61,673 nucleotides of DNA from Treponema saccharophilum DSM 2985 (GCF_000255555.1 NZ_AGRW01000037.1:1-61673); one strand, 5' to 3'. Numbered from the stretch's first letter, positions 1 to 8,321 are shown. Notes: generated from the letters alone by a model not told the origin. Translations and numbers: made by a program.

Positions 1-598
1 CCATCTCGGGAAGGCTGAAGTCGTCGTCTGAAAGCGAGTCGTCGTTTTCGGGAAGAGTGAGGTCATCGCCCGCTTCGTTGTCCGCGACAATGCCGTTTGA
101 TTCTCCGATGTCGTCGAGACTCACTTCCTCGAAACTCGGGTCCTCGATTATGGAATCATCGATTTTCGGCTCCTCTATGCCGAGGTTGTTGATTGTCATC
201 TCGGAATTCGTAAGCTGGTCGGTCAGCTCGGCGGCGTCGATTTCCGATTTTTCCGCCGGTTTCCGCTGCGCAAGGTTGACCTGCTTCTCGCTTTTGGAGC
301 CTGTCTCGCTGTCGAGAATCTCCGCGGAAAGCTCGTTGTTCTCGTCGATTCCGATTGAAAGCTGGAGGTTCGGCTCGCCTTTCGTGTGCGGTTTCAGGTT
401 CGGGACGGTTATCGTGTCCATGTATTCTTCGTCTGACGTCGTTCCGTCGTCGTTCATTTCGAAACTGTACAAATCGACGTGGACTTCATCCTGATTGTCC
501 TGCGCCGTCGTCAAATCGAGAATACGCTTAGCCTTTTCGCCTTCCTCAAGAATCGGGTAGAAAGAGCCGTCTGCAAGTTTAATTCCGATATGTTTCAT
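1..598 (-). CDS. Free-standing Hsp70 substrate-binding-domain-like protein (partial, runs off the left edge)
   Basis: An open frame of 199 codons runs leftward from an ATG at 598 with no stop before the window edge. A good ribosome-binding site (AGGAAAGGA) precedes the ATG. Residues about 3-110 resemble the beta-sandwich substrate-binding domain of DnaK: an IGIKLADGSFYPI-type opening, a TAQDNQ motif like DnaK's STAADNQ, then a PHTKGEPNLQLSIGIDENN stretch like DnaK's RGMPQIEVTFDIDADG. No ATPase domain precedes it, because translation starts at the domain's first strand. The visible C-terminal part is very acidic and low in complexity (many D, E, S, N). The family call is by eye. The role is unknown; it could be a client-binding or scaffold protein. 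The next gene upstream in transcription is the secreted repeat protein, 65 nt away on the same strand. Confidence 0.72.
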   Translation of the reverse strand, partial: MKHIGIKLADGSFYPILEEGEKAKRILDLTTAQDNQDEVHVDLYSFEMNDDGTTSDEEYMDTITVPNLKPHTKGEPNLQLSIGIDENNELSAEILDSETGSKSEKQVNLAQRKPAEKSEIDAAELTDQLTNSEMTINNLGIEEPKIDDSIIEDPSFEEVSLDDIGESNGIVADNEAGDDLTLPENDDSLSDDDFSLPEM

Positions 599-621
599 TC
601 GATTATCCTTTCCTCGTCGAT

Positions 622-658
622 TGATGCGGGGAACGACTTCCTGTCGCAGCCCGCATCA
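622..658 (-). promoter_or_regulatory. Hairpin between two same-strand genes
   Basis: Perfect 9-bp inverted repeat (TGATGCGGG ... CCCGCATCA) in the 65-nt gap between the secreted repeat protein gene and the Hsp70-like gene. It has no T-tract on either strand, so it is more likely an mRNA processing or stability element than a terminator. Confidence 0.45.
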
Positions 659-663
659 TCACG

Positions 664-1584
664 TTATTTTGCGTCGCTTGCGGAATCCGTCCCGACAGCA
701 GCGTCCGCGGCGGAAGATGTGTCGGAAACGGTCGTCAGGGAAGCCGAGCCTGCGCCGTATTTGTACGAATACTCGCAGATTCCCGTAAGTTCGTTCACCG
801 TTCCGCCGAATTTCTCCGCGACTGAATACGTCGTCGCTTTTGAGACGTTGCCCGTCGAGTCGTACTTGAATATCTCGCGCACTGAAAGCTTGTTTTCCGC
901 GTTGTACGTCTGCTTCTCCGTGACCGAATACGATGAGTCGAAGCGGTATACGATTCTCTTAATCTGTTTTCCGTCCGGAGCCGAATGCACGACTTCGGAA
1001 AGTTTTCCCGCGTCGTTGTACGTGTAGTTCTGCTTCTCGTCGAGGAATCCGTCCGCGTTGTAGATTGAGACCTCGAGCTTGCGTCCCATTTCGTCGAATT
1101 TCGTTATCGTCTTTCCGAGCAGCGCCCCGTCCGTGTTGTAGAGCGCTTCCTCCGACTGCTTGCCCGCAAACTTCCATATCGAGCGGTTCACGAGGATGTC
1201 GCCGGCGTTGTATTCCGACTCGTCGATTTTGTTCCCCGATTTGTCATATGCGGAGACGACTTTCCAGCTCACTTTTCCGTCGGCGTCCGTGCACACTTTT
1301 GAGACGACGTGCCCCTGCGCGTCATAGCCGTAGACGATTTTGTCGACGAGCGAATCGCGCGTGGTAAGCTCGGACGTTTCTGCTTCCTTTCCGTTGGAAG
1401 CGTATGAATGGACGAATTTCGCTTTTGGGGAGCGGTAGTAATCTCCGAATTTCTGCGTAATCGAATATTCCGTCTTCGTGTATTCCGCGATTGACCCGAC
1501 TGTCTTGAGCGTTGCGTCCGGGTCGAAAGCGTAAGCGTTCACCGCGACCAATGCGAAGGAGAGCGCGATTGCCGTTTTTTTCAT
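664..1584 (-). CDS. Secreted protein with YD/RHS-like repeats
   Basis: 306 residues. The start is the ATG at 1584, seven nt after GGAGG. An in-frame TTG at 1596 overlaps that site and is less likely. The N-terminus is a classic signal peptide (MKKTAIALSFALVAVNAYA). The mature part has about eight irregular repeats of roughly 20-25 residues built on patterns such as YDAQGHVVSK, YDKSGNKIDE, FDEMGRKLEV and YNDAGKLSEV. These resemble YD-type beta-hairpin repeats of RHS and cell-wall proteins. The tail is rich in A, S, T and D. It is probably periplasmic or outer-membrane exposed. No enzymatic motif is visible and the function is unknown. Confidence 0.8.
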   Translation of the reverse strand: MKKTAIALSFALVAVNAYAFDPDATLKTVGSIAEYTKTEYSITQKFGDYYRSPKAKFVHSYASNGKEAETSELTTRDSLVDKIVYGYDAQGHVVSKVCTDADGKVSWKVVSAYDKSGNKIDESEYNAGDILVNRSIWKFAGKQSEEALYNTDGALLGKTITKFDEMGRKLEVSIYNADGFLDEKQNYTYNDAGKLSEVVHSAPDGKQIKRIVYRFDSSYSVTEKQTYNAENKLSVREIFKYDSTGNVSKATTYSVAEKFGGTVNELTGICEYSYKYGAGSASLTTVSDTSSAADAAVGTDSASDAK

Positions 1585-1640
1585 AAAATCCTCCAAAATA
1601 GGCCTTCAGGAACATTGCGTCACCTTCCGGACCTTGTAAC

Positions 1641-1762
1641 TAGACCTGTCCGATAACTTCGTTACCGTTCAGGTTGACGAGTTCAAAAAATGTACGGACA
1701 GCACGGTTTTGAACGTCGCATTTCAAGGCAGCCTGTTCCGAAACTGAAGTTTCCGAGCGGGC
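1641..1762 (+). repeat. Dispersed structured intergenic element, copy 1
   Basis: Contains hairpin 1 (GTTCAAAA at 1681-1688 pairing with TTTTGAAC at 1707-1714) and a second imperfect hairpin around CCTGTTCCGAAAC at 1732-1761. The same order of blocks recurs at 32226-32318 and, inverted, at 60438-60545. In the 32-kb copy the loop of hairpin 1 is shortened but the pairing arms are kept. Confidence 0.6.
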
Positions 1763-1874
1763 CTGCTTTTTAGGCAAAATTCAATAAGTGGTCCTGATTG
1801 GGCATGCTGCTGCTGGAAAAACACGCCCGGAAGCGAGCGTTCCGGAACATGTTTCTCTTATTTATCGGCAAGAA

Positions 1875-3101
1875 TCAGTTGTTTCCGAACTGCTTGTCAA
1901 GCCAATCGAACGCCGATTTTCTCTGCGCGGGTCGGAATTCGTGCCCGACGCCCTCGATGATTTCCGTGTGGAGCTTTTCGTCCGCCTTGTTCGCCGTCCA
2001 GATTTTGTGCATTTTCGCGTACGATTCCTTCACCGATTCGACCGGGAAGAGCGGGTCTTCCGTCCCGTTGAAGAAAAGCATCGGCTTTGGGGCGGCGAGT
2101 CCCGCCACGTCGGGATAGTCGAGGTAGCGCGCGATGAACGGATGGAGCATGGAGAACGCGCTCTGTCCTTTGAGCTGGTTGTTCCCGATTACCATAAGCC
2201 CTTTCATCGTCGCCATCCAGCAGTTCGCGATTCCGGCCGTTATGTCGTCGGAAATCGCGGCAACCTGCCACGCCCTGAACGCGCCCATGCTGAAACCGAC
2301 TGCCGCCACTCGCTTCTTGTCGACCATCGGGAGCGACGCGAGAAATTTCGCGGCGCGGCAATCCTCCTGCGCGATGATTCCGGCAAAGCTTGTCCCGAGG
2401 TTGAACAGGTTGCTCGCCAATGCCTGCTGGCTGTCCGTCTTGAACCCGTCGACGCCGCGGTCTCCCCATCCGAGCGCGTCAATCGCAAGGACGACGTACC
2501 CGCGCTTTGCAAGCTCATCGCCGGGGAAACATCCTTCGTTGTCCTCGTCGTCGTAGTATTTGCTCGCCCAGCTCAGCGCCACGTTGAGCTTCTTCGCGGC
2601 GGCTTTCTGCTCCTCGTCCGCGTCGTCCGGAAGCTCCTCCATGTCGGTCGCGTTTATCGGGCGGACCATCTGCTCCTTTCCTATCCTGAATTCGGAGCCG
2701 TGCGCGTGGAGCATCAGCGCTGCCGGCGCGTTCTTTGCTCCGTCCGGAACGAGAAGGTACGCGAGAACGCGGCTGTCCCGTGAAATGTTGAAGACAATCC
2801 GCTTCGCCGTGTACCCGTCTCGCCGCTCCTCGTCAAGCTCCGCCATTTCGAACGGCGTTGTGTCGTTTTCCTGGATGATAATCTCGCGCGCCTTCGCAAG
2901 TCCCGCCTTCCGCCACTTTTTCGGGTTCGCGCCGTCCTTCCAGCCGAGGGAGAACGGCATCCGTTCCCTGAGCGACTCGTAGAACGTCGGCATCGCCCTG
3001 TCCTTCGACGTGATTTCCGTCTTTACGTAATCCTTTGACTGCTCCGCGCCAACCGCCAGTGCGAGAATCCCCGCCGCCGCAATCGAAACTATTTTTTTCA
3101 C
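1875..3101 (-). CDS. Secreted alpha/beta hydrolase (dienelactone hydrolase / Abhydrolase_7-like esterase)
   Basis: 408 residues. It starts with GTG after AAGGAGCAGCAG and has a signal peptide (MKKIVSIAAAGILALAVGA). The alpha/beta-hydrolase fold is shown by a LMLHAHG oxyanion-hole strand, a nucleophile elbow GFSMG at about residue 270, an acid region FNGTEDPLFPV, and a catalytic-His region EGVGHEF near the C-terminus. Such exported enzymes often remove acetyl or other ester groups from polysaccharides. With pectin genes a few kb away, an accessory esterase for plant cell-wall glycans is a reasonable inference, but the substrate cannot be read from sequence. It is divergently oriented from the ABC ATPase gene to its right. 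Confidence 0.82.
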   Translation of the reverse strand: MKKIVSIAAAGILALAVGAEQSKDYVKTEITSKDRAMPTFYESLRERMPFSLGWKDGANPKKWRKAGLAKAREIIIQENDTTPFEMAELDEERRDGYTAKRIVFNISRDSRVLAYLLVPDGAKNAPAALMLHAHGSEFRIGKEQMVRPINATDMEELPDDADEEQKAAAKKLNVALSWASKYYDDEDNEGCFPGDELAKRGYVVLAIDALGWGDRGVDGFKTDSQQALASNLFNLGTSFAGIIAQEDCRAAKFLASLPMVDKKRVAAVGFSMGAFRAWQVAAISDDITAGIANCWMATMKGLMVIGNNQLKGQSAFSMLHPFIARYLDYPDVAGLAAPKPMLFFNGTEDPLFPVESVKESYAKMHKIWTANKADEKLHTEIIEGVGHEFRPAQRKSAFDWLDKQFGNN

Positions 3102-3270
3102 CTGCTGCTCCTTGCTTTTTTATTTTTCTGTTTTGAATATCGTGCGGAAAAATCGTGGAAATGGATTTTGCAGACCTTCCGCCCCTTTATTTTATCACGA
3201 ATGCGCACAAAAAATGCCATGATGGGAATCATTCGCGGCAAAGATTCGGGCTGTTCGCGAGCGGGGTTTA

Positions 3271-3299
3271 TTAACGAGCGCGGGACTATTCAATATAAT
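3271..3299 (+). promoter_or_regulatory. Promoter giving a leaderless ABC-ATPase transcript
   Basis: Perfect TATAAT at 3294-3299, with TTAACG 17 nt upstream at 3271-3276 as the -35 box. The ATG at 3307 begins 8 nt after the hexamer, so the mRNA would start at or one nt before the start codon. No Shine-Dalgarno site is present. Confidence 0.7.
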
Positions 3300-3306
3300 T
3301 GTGCCC

Positions 3307-4893
3307 ATGCTTGAGCAATACATAAAAATAAAGGATTGCCGCGTCGAGGATTCGAGGCGCGTGCTTATACAGAATCTTTCGTGGGAAATGAAGGAAGGCG
3401 AGTCGTGGCTCGTCATCGGGCCGAACGGCGGCGGAAAGGCGGCTTTTGTCGAGGCGCTTTCCGGCTTGCGGAGAATTGTTCCGAACGGGCCCGATTCCGT
3501 CTTCGAGAACAAATTCGAGAATTCCGTCGAGACGGTCTCGCTTGAGGTTGCTGCCCGCCTTATAGAGCAGGAGCGCGAGCTCGACGAGACTGAATACATG
3601 GACAAAATCGACGAGGGACGGACGGGACGGCGGTTCATCGCGGAGGTGATGGGCGGCCCGGACGCGAAGCACCGCCACCTGCCGCTTCCTCCGATTGCCG
3701 AAAAACTCGAGGCGCTTCCCGAAATCAGGCTTTGCGGAATCGAGAAAATCCTCGACCGGGGGCTCCGCCTCATGTCCACGGGGGAAATCAGGCGGACGCT
3801 TCTGTGCCGCGCGCTTCTTTCGAAAAAACAGCTTCTTATCCTGAGCGACCCGTTTGCGGGTCTCGACGTGCAGAGCCGCTCGATTCTGCTCGGGTTCTTC
3901 CAGAGCGTCGCTGGAAAACGAGGCGGGGAGACAAGAATTATCCTTTCCATGGAGCGCTATTCCGAAATTCCCGAGACGATAACGAACGTAATCGAATTTT
4001 CCCGCGGCGAGGTGAGTTTCTGCGGAACGAAATCGGACTACGAGGAGCTTCTGCGCGCGCGGGAGTCGGGCAAGGCGGCGGAGCGCGAGAAGGAGAAGAA
4101 GGAATTCCTCGACGAGCTGCATTCGATTTCCGCCGATACTGAATGCCTCCAGAACGAGCGCACCGGCGATTCCGTCATCGACGGGCGCGCCACGCTCGTG
4201 AAGATGAGCGGCGTCAATGTCGGCTGGGACGGAAAGCGCGTTCTCCGCGATTTTTCGTGGACGGTTCTTCCCGGCGAGCACTGGCTTATCCGCGGGCCGA
4301 ACGGAAGCGGAAAGACGACGCTCCTTGAGCTTATCACCGGCGACAACAAGCAGGTTTTCTGCAACGACGTCTGGCTTTTCGGGAACAAACGGGGAAGCGG
4401 GGAGTCGATTTGGGACATAAAGAAGAATCTGGGGATTGTGAGCTACCGTCTCCACGTCGAATACCGCATGGTCGCGGGAACAGACCTGGAGGGCGTCATC
4501 ATTTCCGGTTTCCGCGATTCAATCGGGCTGTACGAGCAGCGCACCGACGTCGAGGTTCAAGCGGCGCGCAGATGGCTCAAGCTTGCGGGGTTCGAGGGGC
4601 GCGGTTCGGAAAGCTTCGGGAACTTGAGCTACGGGGAGCAGCGCGCAATCCTTATTGTCCGCGCCGCGGTGAAATCCCCCAAGATACTGATTCTCGACGA
4701 GCCGTGCCACGGCCTTGACGAAGACAACAGGCGGAAAATCCTCGACCTGCTTGAGACCGTCGCGGAGACGGGGACGACGACGCTGCTCCATGTGACGCAC
4801 GACGCGTCGGAAGTCCTTCCGTGCGAGAAGCACATCCTTGAGCTGAAGCCTGATTCCGAGCCGATGTACGAAATCATCAGCCCAGCCCGATAA
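3307..4893 (+). CDS. modF: Twin ABC ATPase, ModF/PhrA-like
   Basis: 528 residues with two ABC domains, cytosolic, no membrane segments. The second half closely follows the ModF pattern: GPNGSGKTTLLELITGD (Walker A), a GSGESIWDIKK block, SYGEQRA signature, LILDEPCHGLD (Walker B) and LLHVTHD (switch His). The first domain is degraded: its Walker A reads GPNGGGKAAF, lacking the Ser/Thr that coordinates Mg, and its Walker B reads LILSDPFAGLD. ModF/PhrA proteins are associated with molybdenum transport or photorepair, but no modABC or photolyase lies nearby. The ATG at 3307 is chosen over the GTG at 3301 because the -10 box ends at 3299. The symbol reflects family resemblance, not proven function. 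Confidence 0.85.
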   Translation: MLEQYIKIKDCRVEDSRRVLIQNLSWEMKEGESWLVIGPNGGGKAAFVEALSGLRRIVPNGPDSVFENKFENSVETVSLEVAARLIEQERELDETEYMDKIDEGRTGRRFIAEVMGGPDAKHRHLPLPPIAEKLEALPEIRLCGIEKILDRGLRLMSTGEIRRTLLCRALLSKKQLLILSDPFAGLDVQSRSILLGFFQSVAGKRGGETRIILSMERYSEIPETITNVIEFSRGEVSFCGTKSDYEELLRARESGKAAEREKEKKEFLDELHSISADTECLQNERTGDSVIDGRATLVKMSGVNVGWDGKRVLRDFSWTVLPGEHWLIRGPNGSGKTTLLELITGDNKQVFCNDVWLFGNKRGSGESIWDIKKNLGIVSYRLHVEYRMVAGTDLEGVIISGFRDSIGLYEQRTDVEVQAARRWLKLAGFEGRGSESFGNLSYGEQRAILIVRAAVKSPKILILDEPCHGLDEDNRRKILDLLETVAETGTTTLLHVTHDASEVLPCEKHILELKPDSEPMYEIISPAR

Positions 4894-4961
4894 CTTCGTC
4901 GCCGCCACATTCGTCGCGTTCTGTCTGTTGGACGCGGCGATTCTGAAAAGCCTGCCCGGGC

Positions 4962-4997
4962 AAAAAAAAACTGCGGTCAGCCGCAGTTTTTTTTGTT
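4962..4997. terminator. Bidirectional intrinsic terminator
   Basis: Stem CTGCGG/CCGCAG with a 4-nt loop, flanked by an A-tract on the left and a T-tract on the right. It sits between the convergent ABC ATPase gene and the small membrane protein gene and can serve both. Confidence 0.85.
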
Positions 4998-5005
4998 CGA
5001 GTGAA

Positions 5006-5203
5006 TCAGCCCCGTGCCGCGCTTGCGATTGCGGAGATGACCTTTCCGATCGGGTCGAAGTCGAGCAGGAGAATGTCCACTGCGAAGAAAAGCGAGAATC
5101 CGACTACCGCGATTATAAGAAGCGCGATTATTCCTATCAAAAGCTGGACGAAAACAGGAAGTTTGTCCAGGTTGAATCCGTTATTTGCCACTGCATTTGC
5201 CAT
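5006..5203 (-). CDS. Small single-span membrane protein
   Basis: 65 residues, ATG at 5203 preceded by AAGGAGCTG. A long hydrophobic stretch (about residues 16-50, rich in L, I, V, F) would span the inner membrane. A short hydrophilic N-terminus contains a NGFNLDKLP segment. It is a monocistronic unit between its own promoter region and the bidirectional terminator. No family was recognised. Coding is supported by the ribosome-binding site, the terminator and the clean membrane profile. Confidence 0.7.
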   Translation of the reverse strand: MANAVANNGFNLDKLPVFVQLLIGIIALLIIAVVGFSLFFAVDILLLDFDPIGKVISAIASAARG

Positions 5204-5467
5204 AAAAACAGCTCCTTGATGCGATTTTGAAAATAATAAACTGACAGATTCCGACAGTCAAGGCGAGTAAACAGCAAGAAAAATGTAACATTCCGACATC
5301 CAGACGACATCCGTGTCGTCTGGATGTCGCGTGAACTCGTTCCGAGTTCGCGCCGAGTGCTGTGCGCACGTCCATGTGCGCGGTTGCGTCGTGGCGGGCG
5401 GCGGGGCGGATGAATTGGATTGCGATTTCTGCTAGAATCGTCAAAAATCAATTCACCGAGGCTGAGT

Positions 5468-6829
5468 ATGCTTTTTTCACCGAACGAAATAGAAGAAACA
5501 GTGAACATGTTCCTTCGCCACAATCTTGACGTCAGGTGCGTGACTATGGGAATTTCCCTCCTCGACTGCGCCGATTCCGATTACAAAAGCGCGAACAGGA
5601 AAATCTACGACAAGATAATGCGCAAGGCAGGGAATCTCGTCCGCGTCGGGCAGGAAATCGAGAAGGAGCTGGGGGTTCCGATTATCAACAAGCGCATTTC
5701 CGTGACGCCGATTGCGCTTGTCGCCGGGGCGAGCGGGGAAAAATCCTACGTTCCGTATTGCAAGACGCTGGACAAATGCGCGAAGGAGCTTGGCGTCAAC
5801 TTCATCGGCGGATTTTCTGCCCTCGTGCAGAAGGGAATCACGCCCGCCGACCGCATCCTCATCGACTCGATTCCGGAGGCGCTCGCTTCGACTGAATTCG
5901 TCTGCTCGAGCGTGAACGTCGGCTCGACGAAATCGGGAATCAACATGGACGCGGTGAAGCTCATGGGCGAGACGATTTCCCGCACTGCCGAAGTTTCCAA
6001 GAACCTTCCGGTGAACGGCTGCGCGAAGCTCGTCGTCTTCTGCAACGCGCCCGAGGACAACCCGTTCATGGCGGGCGCGTTCCACGGGCCGGGAGAGGCT
6101 GATTCCGTCATAAACGTTGGCGTTTCGGGGCCGGGCGTCATCCTTGCCGCCGCGCGCGAGTACAAAGGAAGGCCGATAAACGAGCTCGCCGAGGGAATCA
6201 AGAAGATGGCGTTCAAAATCACGCGCCTCGGTCAGCTTGTCGGCACGGAGGCGGCGAAACGTCTCGGCGTCGATTTCGGAATCCTCGACCTTTCCCTCGC
6301 GCCGACTCCGGCAGTCGGCGACAGCGTCGCGCGCATCCTTGAGGAAATCGGTCTCGACGGGGCAGGGGCTCCGGGAACGACGGCGGCGCTCGCGATGCTC
6401 ACCGACATGGTAAAGAAGGGCGGCGTCATGGCGAGCACGAACGTCGGCGGGCTTTCCGGCGCGTTCATCCCCGTGAGCGAGGACGAGGGAATGATAAACG
6501 CCGTCAAGCAGGGCTCGATTTGCCTTGAGAAGCTTGAGGCGATGACGACCGTCTGCTCTGTCGGTCTCGATATGATTGCTATTCCGGGCGACACTCCCGC
6601 GACGACGATTTCAGGAATCATGGCGGATGAATTCGCCATCGGCATGGTCAACAACAAGACGACGGCCGTCCGCCTCATCCCCGCGCCCGGAAAGAAAGCC
6701 GGCGACTGGGTCGAATTCGGCGGGCTTCTCGGCGGCTGCCCCGTTCTTCCTGTCAGCCGCTTCGGGTGCGCCGACTTCATCAACCGCGGCGGTCGCATTC
6801 CCGCGCCAATCCATTCGTTCAGGAACTGA
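5468..6829 (+). CDS. UPF0210 (PFL-like, DUF711) family protein
   Basis: 453 residues, the usual length of this family. The start at 5468 has GAGG eight nt upstream; an extended -10 (TGC TAGAAT) lies at 5430-5438. Family blocks are obvious: [57 protein letters not shown] and a C-terminal [15 protein letters not shown]. The fold is related to pyruvate formate-lyase and anaerobic ribonucleotide reductase, but no activity has been established for the family. An ACT-domain partner gene often precedes it in other bacteria; here none does. A strong terminator follows directly. Confidence 0.92.
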   Translation: MLFSPNEIEETVNMFLRHNLDVRCVTMGISLLDCADSDYKSANRKIYDKIMRKAGNLVRVGQEIEKELGVPIINKRISVTPIALVAGASGEKSYVPYCKTLDKCAKELGVNFIGGFSALVQKGITPADRILIDSIPEALASTEFVCSSVNVGSTKSGINMDAVKLMGETISRTAEVSKNLPVNGCAKLVVFCNAPEDNPFMAGAFHGPGEADSVINVGVSGPGVILAAAREYKGRPINELAEGIKKMAFKITRLGQLVGTEAAKRLGVDFGILDLSLAPTPAVGDSVARILEEIGLDGAGAPGTTAALAMLTDMVKKGGVMASTNVGGLSGAFIPVSEDEGMINAVKQGSICLEKLEAMTTVCSVGLDMIAIPGDTPATTISGIMADEFAIGMVNNKTTAVRLIPAPGKKAGDWVEFGGLLGGCPVLPVSRFGCADFINRGGRIPAPIHSFRN

Positions 6830-6849
6830 TTTCGCTTCATGCTGAATTT

Positions 6850-6884
6850 CCCCCGCCGACGGTGCGTCTGGCGGGGGATTTTTT
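6850..6884 (+). terminator. Intrinsic terminator after the UPF0210 gene
   Basis: Perfect 8-bp stem CCCCCGCC/GGCGGGGG with a 12-nt loop, followed by ATTTTTT. Confidence 0.88.
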
Positions 6885-6936
6885 ATGCGCGCGCGTGCAA
6901 CGGGAAATCGGCGCGACGTGCCGATAATCAGAGGAA

Positions 6937-7812
6937 ATGCTTGTGCTGTCATTGGGAAAGAATCCGAAAGCGGCCGTCATCGATGCCGTCGTAAAATTCC
7001 TTTTGCCGTATGAAAAGAACTGCGTCTCACTTGTCGACAGGATTGGCCGCCGCGAGGTTGGAATTTTCTGTATCCTCGGCTCTTCCCGCGAGATTCTCGG
7101 CGTGTTTTCGTACTCGTCGGGCGGGCAGATTCTGCACTGCATTCCCGATTCCGTCCGCCGCTATGACGAATACCTTGCGCTTTTGCGGATTTATTTCTCG
7201 ACGTTCGACCTTTCGGGGCTTTTCAGCGTAATCGGCGACGAGTCCGGGACGAACCTCATCCTTTCGGCGATATACCTAGCGACGCGCAAGCTTCCTTCGA
7301 GCAGCCAGTCGTTCCTTTTGATGGAGCATATTCCTGGAACTGAGTCCGCCGGTTCCGGCCTGAAAATCCGCGACGGGAGAATGCGCTCCGTGTGCGCCGG
7401 GACGTGCTCGATTAACCTCCTTGACCCGCTGATGGTCCTTCAGGAATCGTACGAGCGCGAGGAAGTCCTCCTCGACAACCAGCGGTTCAACCCGCTGGCG
7501 AGCAAATTCATCATGAAGAAGGCGATTTCGGAGAACAACGTCTACGCGGCTTTTTTCGACAACAGAATTGTCGCGAAAGGCGCGATAAATGCGACCGGTT
7601 TGAACTGCGTCCAGCTCGGCGGCGTCTTCACCGTCCCGTCGTTCCGCAAAAACGGTTTCGCCGAATTCCTCATAAAACGCATCGTCGCCGAGAAGCGCGC
7701 CGCCGGAAAACGCGTCGTCCTTTTCGTCAAGCCAAAGAACATCGCCGCCCGCACCCTCTACAAGCGCTGCGGCTTTTCCGATTTCGGCACGTTCAAGATT
7801 TCGTATTATTGA
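6937..7812 (+). CDS. GNAT-family N-acetyltransferase with an extra N-terminal domain
   Basis: 291 residues. The last ~135 form a GNAT domain: a beta4 strand leading into VFTVPSFRKNGFAEFLI (acetyl-CoA pyrophosphate loop region) and a C-terminal NIAARTLYKRCGF motif typical of the fold. The first ~150 residues match nothing I recognise. A GATAAT hexamer at 6923-6928 ends 8 nt before the ATG, so the transcript could be almost leaderless, although AGAGGAA directly abuts the start. The acceptor substrate is unknown. Confidence 0.82.
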   Translation: MLVLSLGKNPKAAVIDAVVKFLLPYEKNCVSLVDRIGRREVGIFCILGSSREILGVFSYSSGGQILHCIPDSVRRYDEYLALLRIYFSTFDLSGLFSVIGDESGTNLILSAIYLATRKLPSSSQSFLLMEHIPGTESAGSGLKIRDGRMRSVCAGTCSINLLDPLMVLQESYEREEVLLDNQRFNPLASKFIMKKAISENNVYAAFFDNRIVAKGAINATGLNCVQLGGVFTVPSFRKNGFAEFLIKRIVAEKRAAGKRVVLFVKPKNIAARTLYKRCGFSDFGTFKISYY

Positions 7813-7832
7813 AGCGATGGCGGCTGCGTGGC

Positions 7833-7870
7833 AAAAAAATCCCCCGCAGCGCAAGAACGCGTCGCGGGGG
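7833..7870 (-). terminator. Minus-strand intrinsic terminator
   Basis: CCCCCGC/GCGGGGG stem with T-tract only on the minus strand. No minus-strand protein gene lies immediately to its right, so it may stop read-through from the antisense RNA promoters in the 7.9-9.0 kb array. Confidence 0.65.
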
Positions 7871-7969
7871 AAATGCCGTGACGGTTGTTGAGCGAAGTCG
7901 AAACACCGCACCGCGCACCGCCGTCTTCCATCATTGAAAAACACTCCGCAATTCCGCTAGACTGTCTTC

Positions 7970-8121
7970 ATCGGGGAAATCTCTGGCACAGGGTGGCTTG
8001 CCTCTCAGCACTGCTTTCTCCACTGCGAGTTTGCTTGCAAACTCGTAGACAATCGCTTGCGATTGTCCCGATTATTGGCTTGATTATAGATGCGCTCAAT
8101 CTCTTCAAGTTTTTCTTGTAG
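7970..8121 (+). pseudogene. Remnant of a small hydrophobic toxin gene
   Basis: The codons ending at the TAG (8119-8121) read GLIIDALNLFKFFL, matching the TLIVTALNLFK end of the intact toxins. Upstream there is no ATG or GTG in this frame and no Shine-Dalgarno site; the N-terminal half is replaced. It is probably not translated. The antisense RNA gene of this unit appears intact. Confidence 0.65.
8026..8067. repeat. Two adjacent perfect 20-bp palindromes
   Basis: Positions 8026-8045 (arms CGAGTTTGC/GCAAACTCG) and 8048-8067 (arms GACAATCGC/GCGATTGTC) are both perfect palindromes with a central TT and a shared GCTTGC core, separated by two nt. They occupy exactly the part of unit A where units B and C carry the toxin start. 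Confidence 0.85.
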
Positions 8122-8123
8122 GG

Positions 8124-8211
8124 CAAAAATAAAGCCTACCCCCAGTGTAGCTAGCTTCGGATAGGCTTTTCGTTCTAAAAGAGGCGAGCCACGGTGCCGT
8201 GGATTTCCTCT
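8124..8211 (-). ncRNA. Predicted antisense antitoxin RNA, unit A
   Basis: Promoter on the minus strand: TTGACA (8240-8245), 16-nt spacer, TAGATT (8218-8223), giving a start near 8211. The RNA would contain a 5' hairpin (CCACGG/CCGTGG stem at about 8190-8203) and end in the AAGCCTA/TAGGCTT terminator hairpin with a T-rich tail near 8124. Length is about 88 nt. It is predicted from promoter and terminator only. Confidence 0.65.
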
Positions 8212-8291
8212 TTCTCTAATCTACCACAAATCTTCCTTTTGTCAAAGTTTCATCAGCGTTCCAGAGGCCCGCGCACCGCCGTCTCCCAGCA

Positions 8292-8321
8292 TTGAAAAAC
8301 ACTCCGCAATTCCGCTAGACT
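8292..8321 (+). promoter_or_regulatory. Toxin promoter, unit B
   Basis: TTGAAA (8292-8297), 18-nt spacer, TAGACT (8316-8321). The predicted start is A8328. The same promoter occurs at 8643-8672 (unit C) and 7934-7963 (unit A). Confidence 0.75.

Larger units (their letters stand above)
7910..8260 (+). repeat. Toxin-antitoxin-like tandem repeat, unit A (decayed)
   Basis: First of three ~350-bp tandem units. It keeps the toxin promoter (TTGAAA at 7934-7939, TAGACT at 7958-7963) and the antisense promoter and RNA, but the region holding the ribosome-binding site and first half of the toxin is replaced by unrelated sequence with two perfect palindromes. Confidence 0.8.

Noticed and set aside
3301-3306. 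GTG at 3301 as start of the ABC ATPase
   Set aside because: It begins one nt after the TATAAT box, so it would lie upstream of the predicted transcript start; the ATG at 3307 fits.
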